Of a stretch of DNA of 64,000 nt, positions 55,516-63,506 are shown in pieces. The stretch spans positions 1-64,000 of the forward strand of contig CAVYOA010000010.1 of assembly GCA_963769945.1 (NCBI GenBank). The letters run 5' to 3'. The DNA is from WHSW01 sp963769945 (GTDB lineage Bacteria > Actinomycetota > Thermoleophilia > Solirubrobacterales > 70-9). Made by a program: the position numbers and the translations under genes. The first letter of the stretch is position 1. Each line of letters opens with the position of its first letter. A model generated the notes under the pieces. It did not search any database. It was not told where the DNA came from and was given only the letters and a program-made list of their open reading frames with translations.

Positions 55516-56258
55516 AAGACGTACTCGTCCTCTGCTATCACGCGATCAGCGAGCGCTGGCCCGCCACGCTTGCGGTCACGCCCGAGCGATTTGCCCAGCA
55601 ACTCACAACCCTGGTCGACCGCGGCTACCGCGGGGTGACCTTCACCGACGCGGTGCTCGGCAACGGCTCGGGACGCCAGGTGGCGGTCACCTTCGATGAC
55701 GCCTACCGATCCGTGATCGAGCGCGCACAGCCGATTCTCGACTCCCTCCACCTGCCCGCGACCGTGTTCGTTCCAACGGCTTACGCAGGCGTCGAGGAGC
55801 CGATGTTGTGGCCCGGGATCGAGCACTGGCACGGGACCGAGCATGAACATGAGCTGATACCGATGTCGTGGGACGAGCTGCGAGGCCTGGCCGCCGACGG
55901 CTGGGAGATCGGATCGCATACCCATTCGCATCCCCGGCTGACGCTGATCGACGACGACCACCTCGCGGCGGAGTTGGCGATCTCGAAACGCGAGTGCGAG
56001 CATCAGATCGGCACGCCCTGCAGGTCGATCGCCTATCCCTACGGAGCAAATGACGAGCGCGTCGTAGCCGCAGCGCGCGTTGCCGGCTATGAGGTGGCCG
56101 CGACTTTGCCCGGCCAAACCCCGGGCCGCCCCGAGCCTCACATCTATCCGCGGCTGGGGATCTACCGCATCGATGGCCGGCGGCGGTTCCGGCTCAAGAT
56201 CTCGCCGAGCCTGCGAAGGCTTCGCTCACTCCCCGTTTGGGGGACGCTGCGGGGCTAG
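55512..56258 (+). CDS. Polysaccharide deacetylase (NodB domain)
   Basis: 248 residues starting MKDVLVLCYHAISERWP, coupled to the upstream glycosyltransferase by an ATGA overlap. The carbohydrate esterase 4 motifs are present: VAVTFDDAYRSVIERA (catalytic base and metal Asp), EIGSHTHSHPRLTLIDDDHL (metal His pair) and CRSIAYPYGANDERVVAAAR (motif 3). It removes N- or O-acetyl groups from sugars; no signal peptide is apparent, so it may act on lipid-linked intermediates or be exported non-classically. It ends the plus-strand EPS operon and converges with the lyase gene, whose stop is 22 nt away. Confidence 0.92.
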   Translation: MKDVLVLCYHAISERWPATLAVTPERFAQQLTTLVDRGYRGVTFTDAVLGNGSGRQVAVTFDDAYRSVIERAQPILDSLHLPATVFVPTAYAGVEEPMLWPGIEHWHGTEHEHELIPMSWDELRGLAADGWEIGSHTHSHPRLTLIDDDHLAAELAISKRECEHQIGTPCRSIAYPYGANDERVVAAARVAGYEVAATLPGQTPGRPEPHIYPRLGIYRIDGRRRFRLKISPSLRRLRSLPVWGTLRG

Positions 56259-56279
56259 GCGGTACGGTGATCGCCTTGG

Positions 56280-57521
56280 TCACAAGGGGTTGACCACCTG
56301 CACGTTGTCGAGGTCCAGGGAGCAACCACCGGGCGGCGGACAGGCAATCGCCGGGTCGTGGTACGGGCCGATCCGCAGATGCGCTGGAATCGACTCGCCG
56401 GGGGCGATCCCGTCGTCGGCCTCACCGCCGTCGGTCTCACGCTTGAGCGTATACGTCTGGATCGTCGGGCTCTGCTCGCCCAGGTCGGTGCTGTCCCCAT
56501 CGCCGTTGAGGTCGACATGGACCTTGATCGACCCCAGCGAAGCATCCTGCGAGTAGTTGACGTCGAAGGTGAAGCGTGTCCACCGGCTGGTTTCCGCCGG
56601 TGCCGACCAGAGCTGCTCGCTGCCCGACGAGGGGCCTACGGAGCTCGATCGGTGAAGCTGCCATTGGCCTCTGCGTGCGGAGAGCGAGATCGCAGGGGTG
56701 CCACCGCCATTGGCTGAAGGCTGAGCCTGCTTCATCTGCATCACGACCTGCCAGTTCTGGGTCGAGAGCGGAAAATCATCGGCGAGCCTGAGGGAGAAGG
56801 TGGTCAGCCTGCGCTGACCCTCCCGGTAGAGCGCGGTCGGGCCCTTGGGGTGGTCGTTGAGGCCGAGCTCGCACCGCTCACCCCAAACGTCGTCGCCATC
56901 GAGAACCGCGAGGCGGCGAAACGAGTCCTCTGACGCCTCCGACAGTCCCGGGGCGATCGCCGTGGAATCGCCGCCGAAAAGCAATCTGTGGCGGGAATCG
57001 TGCTGGCAGTCGGTTGCACCCCAGAGCAAGCTTGGGTCGATCGTCAAACCCGGGTCGTTGAACAACAGCTCGCAGCCTCCGAGGGCGAGCTCGGCCAGCG
57101 GGACCTCGCATGGGCCCGCCAGCACGGTTGCGGGCGGGCTTGCTCCCGCAGGAGAAGACCCGCCCCCCGACTTCCCTTTGCGGACTCTCTCGCAGCTCGA
57201 CACCCTGTCCTTGCGGTCGACGACGGCGATATCGCGGCCGGGGCCGCAGCGAATGCGATCTCGGTGTCCGTCTCGAGCCAGCAGGGTGTCGCCGCCGGCG
57301 CGGGCGTGGATTCGATCGCGGCCGCCGCCCCCCCGTAGGCAGTCGCTCCCCGGTGTCCCCACAAGCTTCTCCCCCAGCCCCGTGCCACTGCTCTTTGCGG
57401 CACAGCTTCGAGCCTGCGCCGTGGCCGGGCGCTCCGCGATCGTCAACGCCGTGATCCCGAAGATGGCCGCGAGGGCGAGGGCCCTGACGATGCGGGTAAG
57501 CCTGTGACCGGTACTGCTCAC
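56280..57521 (-). CDS. Secreted polysaccharide lyase-like protein with RTX-like N-terminal repeats
   Basis: GTG 57521 has a perfect AGGAGG 6 nt upstream. A signal peptide (IVRALALAAIFGITALTIAE, cut after ATAQA) precedes a short Ca-binding-type repeat region (KLVGTPGSDCLRGGGGRDRI, DGHRDRIRCGPGRDIAVVDR) and a Ser/Pro linker. From about residue 190 the sequence matches the heparin-lyase-like beta-jelly-roll family: FRRLAVLDGDDVWGERCELG, TTFSLRLADDFPLSTQNWQV, VMQMKQAQPSANGGGTPAIS, RFTFDVNYSQDASLGSIKVH, PAHLRIGPYHDPAI. It probably cuts an acidic polysaccharide outside the cell, perhaps the product of this cluster. It is preceded by a c-di-GMP riboswitch candidate. Confidence 0.8.
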   Translation of the reverse strand: MSSTGHRLTRIVRALALAAIFGITALTIAERPATAQARSCAAKSSGTGLGEKLVGTPGSDCLRGGGGRDRIHARAGGDTLLARDGHRDRIRCGPGRDIAVVDRKDRVSSCERVRKGKSGGGSSPAGASPPATVLAGPCEVPLAELALGGCELLFNDPGLTIDPSLLWGATDCQHDSRHRLLFGGDSTAIAPGLSEASEDSFRRLAVLDGDDVWGERCELGLNDHPKGPTALYREGQRRLTTFSLRLADDFPLSTQNWQVVMQMKQAQPSANGGGTPAISLSARRGQWQLHRSSSVGPSSGSEQLWSAPAETSRWTRFTFDVNYSQDASLGSIKVHVDLNGDGDSTDLGEQSPTIQTYTLKRETDGGEADDGIAPGESIPAHLRIGPYHDPAIACPPPGGCSLDLDNVQVVNPL

Positions 57522-57536
57522 TAAGCGCCTCCTGTT

Positions 57537-57606
57537 GGCAGCCGAGCCGTCTCCTTGACGGAGACCTCTGGCTTTGCGTCCCCGCCTTGCGACGGGTTTG
57601 CCTTTT
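57537..57606 (-). promoter_or_regulatory. c-di-GMP-I (GEMM-I) riboswitch upstream of the polysaccharide lyase gene
   Basis: On the minus strand the RNA reads AAGGCAAACC, then a hairpin CCCGTC-GCAA-GGCGGG with a GNRA loop, the conserved joining segment GACGCAAAGCC, a second hairpin GTCTCC-GTCAA-GGAGAC, and GGCTCGGCTGCC. Order, spacing and the two invariant strings GGCAAACC and GACGCAAAGCC match the GEMM-I consensus, including the tetraloop that docks on P3. The 3' strand ends 3 nt before the AGGAGG ribosome site, so ligand binding could expose or hide the start by P1 pairing. Confidence 0.88.
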
Positions 57607-57680
57607 TCGGGAGCCGCGCGGACTCCGCTCTCTAAAGCTGTTGTCGGCGGTTACTAGCCGTGCATGTGCCGAAAGGGGGT

Positions 57681-57722
57681 GCCTGGACGAATTGGCCATG
57701 CGCCTGGACGAATTGGCCATGC
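57681..57722. repeat. Perfect 21-bp tandem duplication
   Basis: GCCTGGACGAATTGGCCATGC occurs twice without a gap (57681-57701 and 57702-57722) in the intergenic region between the lyase riboswitch and the flippase stop. Each copy contains the palindromic core TTGGCCA and AATT. It is likely in the promoter or upstream region of the lyase gene. No gene is convincingly encoded here. Confidence 0.8.
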
Positions 57723-57774
57723 GGCGCAAGCCGCGGCTGCCTTGGAACAGGCTCGCGGCGTCCTCAGAGTGGCG

Positions 57775-59268
57775 TCAGGTGCGCCTGGGGAGGATCCGCG
57801 TAAGCGTTGCGCGCAGTCGCCGCAGCTCCACGGTGCTGAGCTCGCGGCTAACCAGCAGGGCAAGGACGAAGGCGAGTGGTCCGGCGACCGCCCCGATTGC
57901 CCAGTCGAGCGGGCTCAGCTGCTGTGTCCCAAGCGCCACCAGCACCGCGGCAAAGGCGCCCGCCGCAAGCAGCGCTCGAGCAGCAGTCAGCGCCGGTGGA
58001 GCGAGCTCGAGACCCAGCAATTTCCGGCAGAGCCAGAGGTGGGCTCCAACATAGAAGGCGAAGGCGATATCGATCGCGATCGCCGCGCCAACGACCCCAT
58101 CTGATTCGATCAACCAGATCGACAGTCCCACGTTGAGAACCAGCGCCGAGACCGCGAACGGGATCCGCCGTCGCGCCTCGCCGAAATAGTTGATCGAGAG
58201 GGCGACCAGCGGTGCGAAACCCTGCAGGAACAGGAATGGGGCCAGGGCGCGCAGGACATCGGCTGAGCGAGCGTAGTCGGGCCCGAGCAGCAGCTCGATG
58301 AGCGGCTCTGCCCAAACGATGATCGGCGCCAAGAACAGCGCCTGAACCATGAGCACGTAGCGCAGCGCGCGCCCGAGCGAGACCACGTCTGGCGCTCGAT
58401 CTCGATGCCGAGCCAGGCGTGGGGCCACGGCGTTGGCAACCGCCAGCCCCGGGTAGTGCAGGAACGTAGCGAGCTTGGCGGGGGCTCCGTAGATGCCCGC
58501 CGCTACCGTGCCGAGCAGCCCTCCGACCAGGAGCAGCTGAAGCTGGGCGAAGATCGCCCAGACCCCGTCGATGACCAGCAGCGCCCCCGCGTAGCCGGCC
58601 AGCTCCCGCGTCGACGGCGCGCCGCGGCGCTCGGCGAACGAGCGCGCGCCAAGCAGGCGGATCATCAGCAAGAGACCGATCAGGGCGCCGCAGCCGTAGC
58701 CGATCGCTCGACCGAAGGTCGCCGCGGTGGCGCCACCGGCAAGTAGCACCAGCGCGATGCTCGCCGAGACCTCGATCGCGCTCTCCGAAGCCACGAGCCG
58801 GAACTGATACGAGAGCCTGCCGAGAGCGACGAACGAGTACATGAACAACAACATCACGCTCTGCGCGAACACCGCAAGCGAGATTCCCCGCAGCGGGTCC
58901 GTCAGCGCCGGCGCGTCGTAGAGCGAGGCAATCGGCTCCGCCAGCGCGAATAGCAGCGCTGCGAAGATCGAGGTGACGATGAGCTTGAACTTGAGCGCCT
59001 TGGCGACGACGTCGGCTACCGCGCGATCGTCGCCTCGCCGCTCGGCGATGAACCTGGCGGCCGAGTGCGAGACTCCGAAGTCGGCCGGGAGCACGACCAG
59101 GCTGCTGAACGCCAGCGCGAGCGCGAACACACCGTACCCGGCGGGTCCGAGCGCTCGGACCAAGAACAACGTCAGGCCGGCAGTGAAGGCCGCGGTGACG
59201 ACCTGCGAGGCGAGCCCGAAGGCCGCGTTGCGAGCGATCGACTCGTCCGCGGGCCCGGTGCGGCTCAT
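57775..59268 (-). CDS. Polysaccharide flippase (Wzx-like, MVF/MOP superfamily)
   Basis: 497 residues with about 14 membrane helices. The N-terminus has the family hallmark NAAFGLASQVVTAAFTAGLT, LFLVRALGPAGYGVFALALA and FGVSHSAARFIAERRGDDRA. Later segments include ISLAVFAQSVMLLFMYSFVA, LLLVGGLLGTVAAGIYGAPA, LATFLHYPGLAVANAVAPRL and ALFLAPIIVWAEPLIELLLG. It moves undecaprenyl-linked repeat units across the membrane for the Wzy polymerase. ATG 59268 overlaps the stop of the upstream glycosyltransferase (ATGA). It is last in the minus-strand operon. Confidence 0.93.
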   Translation of the reverse strand: MSRTGPADESIARNAAFGLASQVVTAAFTAGLTLFLVRALGPAGYGVFALALAFSSLVVLPADFGVSHSAARFIAERRGDDRAVADVVAKALKFKLIVTSIFAALLFALAEPIASLYDAPALTDPLRGISLAVFAQSVMLLFMYSFVALGRLSYQFRLVASESAIEVSASIALVLLAGGATAATFGRAIGYGCGALIGLLLMIRLLGARSFAERRGAPSTRELAGYAGALLVIDGVWAIFAQLQLLLVGGLLGTVAAGIYGAPAKLATFLHYPGLAVANAVAPRLARHRDRAPDVVSLGRALRYVLMVQALFLAPIIVWAEPLIELLLGPDYARSADVLRALAPFLFLQGFAPLVALSINYFGEARRRIPFAVSALVLNVGLSIWLIESDGVVGAAIAIDIAFAFYVGAHLWLCRKLLGLELAPPALTAARALLAAGAFAAVLVALGTQQLSPLDWAIGAVAGPLAFVLALLVSRELSTVELRRLRATLTRILPRRT

Positions 59269-60473
59269 TGAATCGAGACGAGCAGCTGCTCCAGGCGCTC
59301 GATTTCGGACTCGCGGCGATGCTCGCCGGCGAACCGGCGAGCCGCGGTGGCGAGACGCTCGCGGAGTGGCGGATCGGCAGCCAGCCTGCGCACAGCAGCG
59401 GCGAGCTGCGCCGGATCTCCTGGCCCGGCGATGAGGCCGAGACCCTCCTGCTCGGCGATTCGCCGCGTCTCCCCCGGGGCGGCGATCAGCAACGGGCGCC
59501 CGATAGCGCAGTAGTCGTAGAGCTTGATCGGCACCGACTTGCCGAGCTCCGGCTTCGCCGCCAGCGGCAACAGCAGGGCATCCGAAGCGCGCATGTACCG
59601 GGCGGCAAGCGACGGCTCGACGAGCCCGACGAAACGCGCACGGTCCTCGCCGAGATCCCTGGCGGCTTCACGAAGTCGCGACAGCGATGAACCGTCGCCG
59701 ATGACCACGAGCTGATAACCGTCGCCGAGCAGGCGGGCGGTCTCGAGCGCGGTCTCGAGATCCTGCGAAAGGCCAACGTTCCCGGCGTACGTCCAGACGA
59801 ACCGGTCAGCCGGTAAGCCCACCGCCGTTCGCTGCGGCTCGTCCGCCCCGGCCTGCAACCACGCGGCGGTGGTGCCGTTGGGGATCACGTGGACTTTTGC
59901 ACGGTCGCGGACTCGCGCCGCGATGTGCTCTCGGAAGGGTTCGGTGGGGGTCGTGATAGCCGCCGCGGACTCATAGAGCCGGCGTTCGAGCCTCTCCGCC
60001 CCCGCGATCACTCGCGGGTTGTCCACCTCTCCGAGCGCCACCGCCACCTCCGGCCAAAGATCGCGGACGTCAAGCAGCCAAGGCGTTCGATGGCGTGCTG
60101 CCGCCAACGCGCCGACGGCTCCGACCGAGAGTGGTGGCGAGGAGGCGAGGATCGCATCCGGTCGCGCACGTGCCGCCGCCGCCACGCTTGCCGCCGCCGC
60201 ATAGGACGCGTAGGAGCCGAGCCGGTGCCGGGCGCGCTTCGATGGACTCGCGTGGGTCCAGACATAGGTTGCTCGAAAGCCGTCGAGGTCGCGTGTTTCA
60301 GCGAGCCGGCCGCCGTAGGCGGCGTCGACCAGCCCACGAGGGTGGCTGGGAACCTCGCAGATCACCTGGACATCATGACCCCGAGCCGCGAGGCCGGCGG
60401 CGAACGGATGCAGGCGCTGGGTCGCCGCCGTCACCTCAGGAGTGAAGTATTGAGTCAGGATCAGAACCTTCAT
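59265..60473 (-). CDS. GT4-family glycosyltransferase (WbuB/WcaI-like)
   Basis: 402 residues from ATG 60473. Opening VLILTQYFTPEVTAATQRLH and PFAAGLAARGHDVQVICEVP is typical of WbuB-like transferases. It continues with LLDVRDLWPEVAVALGEVDN, ITTPTEPFREHIAARVRDRA, VHVIPNGTTAAWL, FVWTYAGNVGLSQDLETALE, YQLVVIGDGSSLSRLREAAR, FVGLVEPSLAARYMRASDAL and SVPIKLYDYCAIGRPLLIAA (acceptor/donor KxxDY motif). It adds a sugar to the growing repeat unit. Coupled to the flippase. Confidence 0.92.
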   Translation of the reverse strand: MKVLILTQYFTPEVTAATQRLHPFAAGLAARGHDVQVICEVPSHPRGLVDAAYGGRLAETRDLDGFRATYVWTHASPSKRARHRLGSYASYAAAASVAAAARARPDAILASSPPLSVGAVGALAAARHRTPWLLDVRDLWPEVAVALGEVDNPRVIAGAERLERRLYESAAAITTPTEPFREHIAARVRDRAKVHVIPNGTTAAWLQAGADEPQRTAVGLPADRFVWTYAGNVGLSQDLETALETARLLGDGYQLVVIGDGSSLSRLREAARDLGEDRARFVGLVEPSLAARYMRASDALLLPLAAKPELGKSVPIKLYDYCAIGRPLLIAAPGETRRIAEQEGLGLIAGPGDPAQLAAAVRRLAADPPLRERLATAARRFAGEHRRESEIERLEQLLVSIQ

Positions 60474-60481
60474 CGGCCTGC

Positions 60482-61663
60482 TCACCTGCGCGCCGCGGAG
60501 GGAAAGGACCTGGTCAAGGCCTTGTAAACGGACTTCGCCGGTGAGCGAACCCGCGGCGGCAAGCGACGATTGAAGCGCCACAGCGCCGCTTCGGCCCGGG
60601 TCAACAGCGCCATCGGATGTCCGCGTCTTGCGCTGACCACCGTCATCACCTCGCGTTGGCCGGTCGCAAAGCGCAGCTTGTAGGGCTCCCTGCCGAGCAG
60701 CAGGTCGTACACGGTCGCATCTTCGGATCGCGCGGCCCGCACCGTCTCCGTGAACAGCACGAAGCCGACGCTGGCCGATGCCCAGTCTGGATCGAACCCG
60801 GACTGGTAGAAGCTGTAATGCCCTCCGAGTCGCCATCCGTACCAGCTCGCAACCGCCTCGCCGTCGAGCTCCAGAAACCAGAGGCGGAGGGCCTCGCGTT
60901 TCAGCAAAGCGGCGGCCAGGTCCGCGTGAAATCGCCTCGAGGCCTCGGTCGATGCCGCCGACCCGCCCTGACTCTCCCAGCGCGCATCGTGCAGCGCAAA
61001 GCAGAGCGCGACATCGTCGCGGACCTGATCGGGATCGCGACTCAGCCGAAAGCCGAGCTCGTGATCGCGCTCGAGCGCACGCCGCTTGCGCCCGATCTGG
61101 GCTCGCAGGTTTCGGCTTCGCGACGCGAGGTAGCCTGGCCAGTCCAGATCGCCGAAGTCGACCAGCGGCAGCACATCCTCCCGAAACACGACCGGTCCAG
61201 CTCGCCGGCTGGGCGACCCTCGCGGGAGGTGGCGCAACCACGACGCGGATCGCTCGACTCGATCGAGGACGATCGTCGCGGGCCGGATCCCCTCCGCCGT
61301 CAGCGCTGCAAACGCCGCCTCTGCAACCGCATCCTCATCCACTTTCAGCGCTGCAGGATGAAACACATCCCCCAGGTTCGCCCCCGCAAAGCGAACCGAA
61401 TCGAAGCGACCGCCGTGCCTGACCCACGGCATCACACCTCGCAGCTTGCCGGACCGGTCGCGCACGGCAACCACCAGCGGGGTCGCCCGCTCGCCGTAGT
61501 GAGCCATCCAGACGCGCATCCATTCGGGGGTGATGAAGGCGTTGCCCCGCGCGGCCGCCAGGCGGTGCCAATCCGACTCGATCTCCGACGCCTCGGCCAG
61601 ATCGGTGATCACGGCCACCTCCGTGAAAGGCGGATTCGCGGTCGGCTCGTGCACCGTGCTCAC
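60482..61663 (-). CDS. GNAT-fold acyltransferase of the CelD/BcsL type
   Basis: 393 residues from GTG 61663, which overlaps the stop of the membrane protein upstream (GTGA). Two degenerate GNAT halves are visible: ESDWHRLAAARGNAFITPEW, VVAVRDRSGKLRGVMPWVRH, and later the acetyl-CoA domain RSRNLRAQIGRKRRALERDH, FLELDGEAVASWYGWRLGGH, YSFYQSGFDPDWASASVGFV and YDLLLGREPYKLRFATGQRE. Proteins of this group (Acetyltransf_6) acylate sugars or build cell-envelope polymers. A second homologue lies at 62439. It is 8 nt from the glycosyltransferase that follows. Confidence 0.85.
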   Translation of the reverse strand: MSTVHEPTANPPFTEVAVITDLAEASEIESDWHRLAAARGNAFITPEWMRVWMAHYGERATPLVVAVRDRSGKLRGVMPWVRHGGRFDSVRFAGANLGDVFHPAALKVDEDAVAEAAFAALTAEGIRPATIVLDRVERSASWLRHLPRGSPSRRAGPVVFREDVLPLVDFGDLDWPGYLASRSRNLRAQIGRKRRALERDHELGFRLSRDPDQVRDDVALCFALHDARWESQGGSAASTEASRRFHADLAAALLKREALRLWFLELDGEAVASWYGWRLGGHYSFYQSGFDPDWASASVGFVLFTETVRAARSEDATVYDLLLGREPYKLRFATGQREVMTVVSARRGHPMALLTRAEAALWRFNRRLPPRVRSPAKSVYKALTRSFPSAARR

Positions 61664-62379
61664 GGTAAATGGCGCTCATCGAGGTCGGGCGGAGGCCGCC
61701 CCACCACCGCAAGCATGGCCAGCAGAAACAGAGCCCCGCTCGCCATCTCCAGGCTCTCTTCGGCGACGCTTTTCCAGTCGTCATGTACCGGGTCCAGTGC
61801 CTGCGAGATGACCCCGCAAGCGCCCCCGGCAATGAAGCGGGCGACCGCAGGTGGGCGCTCCCGCAGCAGCGGCAGCGACGCGACCCAGGCGACCAGCATC
61901 GCCAGCCCGACTGGCGCCAGAATGACCACTGTCGGAAGGTCGGCGCGTACCTCGAGGCGCTCGTGAAGCTCCGCCATCTCGTCGATGCCGAGCGCGATCA
62001 GACCGAGGCCGAGCACCCACCAAGGCCAGACCGGGGCCGCCCACCGCTGTCGCGCTGTCAGCAAGGCGAGAGCGCCCGCAGCGACCAGGAGCAGGGTCGA
62101 GAAGGCGGTCGGCAGGGTCTGTTCCGCGTTCAGGCGAAACGGCTCCAGGGGGACGTCGGCGATCCCCACCAAAGCGCCGACCCCGACCACTATCACTGTG
62201 AATCCAGCTATTGCCCATGCCGCGACACGCTCGTCGACAGCGATTGCGATGCGGTGCAGGCAGGCCCAAAAACCGGTCTCACCATCCGCGGACGCAAGCC
62301 GGGAACCGACCGCCAGCACGACGGCAGCGAATCCCGCTACCACGGCGGCCGCGGCGCCGATGTCGATCAGCAGAGCCAT
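61660..62379 (-). CDS. Multi-pass membrane protein of unknown function
   Basis: 239 intact residues with about seven hydrophobic helices (DIGAAAAVVAGFAAVVLAVG, VAAWAIAGFTVIVVGVGALV, AFSTLLLVAAGALALLTARQ, WWVLGLGLIALGIDEMAELH, VVILAPVGLAMLVAWVASLP) and a conserved-looking DEMAELHERLE segment facing one side. Charged HDDWKSVAEESLEM precedes the last helix. No family assigned. It sits between two CelD-like acyltransferases and is coupled to the downstream one by a GTGA overlap, suggesting a membrane partner in acyl transfer. Confidence 0.75.
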   Translation of the reverse strand: MALLIDIGAAAAVVAGFAAVVLAVGSRLASADGETGFWACLHRIAIAVDERVAAWAIAGFTVIVVGVGALVGIADVPLEPFRLNAEQTLPTAFSTLLLVAAGALALLTARQRWAAPVWPWWVLGLGLIALGIDEMAELHERLEVRADLPTVVILAPVGLAMLVAWVASLPLLRERPPAVARFIAGGACGVISQALDPVHDDWKSVAEESLEMASGALFLLAMLAVVGRPPPDLDERHLP

Positions 62380-62438
62380 GAATCCGCCACGCTAGGCGAG
62401 GCTTCGGTCGCTCGCCCGGGTGCCGGCGGTGCCCGCGT

Positions 62439-63500
62439 TCATCGCCGGGCCCCGAGCGAGCGTCTCACCCGCAGTGCCAGATCGCGCCCATGGGTCCAGG
62501 CGATGCGGCTCGCGCGACCGGCAACGGTCGGAGCAAACACCTGCAGGCGCGCGAGCTCGCGGCAATCCTCTGTCCAATCGAGTTTGTGGCGCTCAGCCTG
62601 GCCGAGGAACTCATAGCTCCCGAGACCTGCGGAGAAGCAATGCTCCAGCTTAGCCCTGGTCAGGAGGACACCGGGTCCGAATCGCCGGAACTCCGGGTCG
62701 AATCCCACCTTCAGCTCATAGTGCGCGCCCCCCTGCTCGAGGCAGTAGGCGAACGCGATCGCCTTCTCGTCGAGGCGCAAGAACCAAAGCCGCAGCCACC
62801 CTTCGGCCGCCGCCCAGGCGGCGACCTCGCGGTAAAAGCGTGCCGTCTTGGGACTCGCGAGGATCGACGTGCCGCGCTCGCCCTTCCAGCCGGACGCTTC
62901 CACCGCGAAACCCTCCGCCAGCAGTGCATCGAGACGGTGGGTGCCGTGTTCTACCCCGATCGCCACCGAGCCCTGCTCCTCCAGGCGGCGACGAAAGCGG
63001 CGCATCTTGCTGCGCCGGCGGCTCGGCAGCTCCGACTCGAAGCTCGTCCAGTCGGACTCGATCTCGATGTATGGCGACCGTTGCACCACCCGCGACACGG
63101 GTTGGTGGCGAAGCGCCTTGGCGGCATTCACGCAATCGCTGAAGGCCTTGTCGCCCAGGTCGAGAAAGCTGAAGTCGAGACGCCGTGGGCGCCGCCCCAA
63201 GACCGCACCGATCAGCGCCGCGGTCACCTCCGAGTCCGCGGCGAGCGGCCGAAACAAGGGCGTGTGCCAGTTGGTCGGCGAGCTGATCGCTCCAAGGCGC
63301 TGGACGACCGGAACCACCCCGACCATGCCGCGACCCCTGCGCGCGCAAACCACCAGCAGGCGCCCGGCGCCAAAGGAGCGATGCCAGGACGCGATCCATC
63401 CAGGTCGCAGGAATGGGGGAGCGTCGACCTGTTCGGCCAGCGCATCCCACTCGGCGGCAACCGGGGCGATGCTCTCGTGGGTCTCGATCGTGATCGCCAT
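62439..63500 (-). CDS. GNAT-fold acyltransferase of the CelD/BcsL type, second copy
   Basis: 353 residues from ATG 63500. The same architecture as the gene at 60482: AAEWDALAEQVDAPPFLRPG, WIASWHRSFGAGRLLVVCAR, RRRSKMRRFRRRLEEQGSVA, FAVEASGWKGERGTSILASP, FLRLDEKAIAFAYCLEQGGA, HYELKVGFDPEFRRFGPGVL and YEFLGQAERHKLDWTEDCRE. The two copies are clearly diverged, so they may act on different sugars or acyl groups. It starts 6 nt after the stop of the ATP-grasp gene. The gap of about 60 nt to the next gene is empty. Confidence 0.85.
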   Translation of the reverse strand: MAITIETHESIAPVAAEWDALAEQVDAPPFLRPGWIASWHRSFGAGRLLVVCARRGRGMVGVVPVVQRLGAISSPTNWHTPLFRPLAADSEVTAALIGAVLGRRPRRLDFSFLDLGDKAFSDCVNAAKALRHQPVSRVVQRSPYIEIESDWTSFESELPSRRRSKMRRFRRRLEEQGSVAIGVEHGTHRLDALLAEGFAVEASGWKGERGTSILASPKTARFYREVAAWAAAEGWLRLWFLRLDEKAIAFAYCLEQGGAHYELKVGFDPEFRRFGPGVLLTRAKLEHCFSAGLGSYEFLGQAERHKLDWTEDCRELARLQVFAPTVAGRASRIAWTHGRDLALRVRRSLGARR

Positions 63501-63506
63501 CTGCGT

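Noticed and set aside
57587..58104. Plus-strand frames with LDELAMR or PGRIGHA repeats
   Set aside because: They arise from the 21-bp tandem repeat and from antisense of the flippase gene; no start signal.
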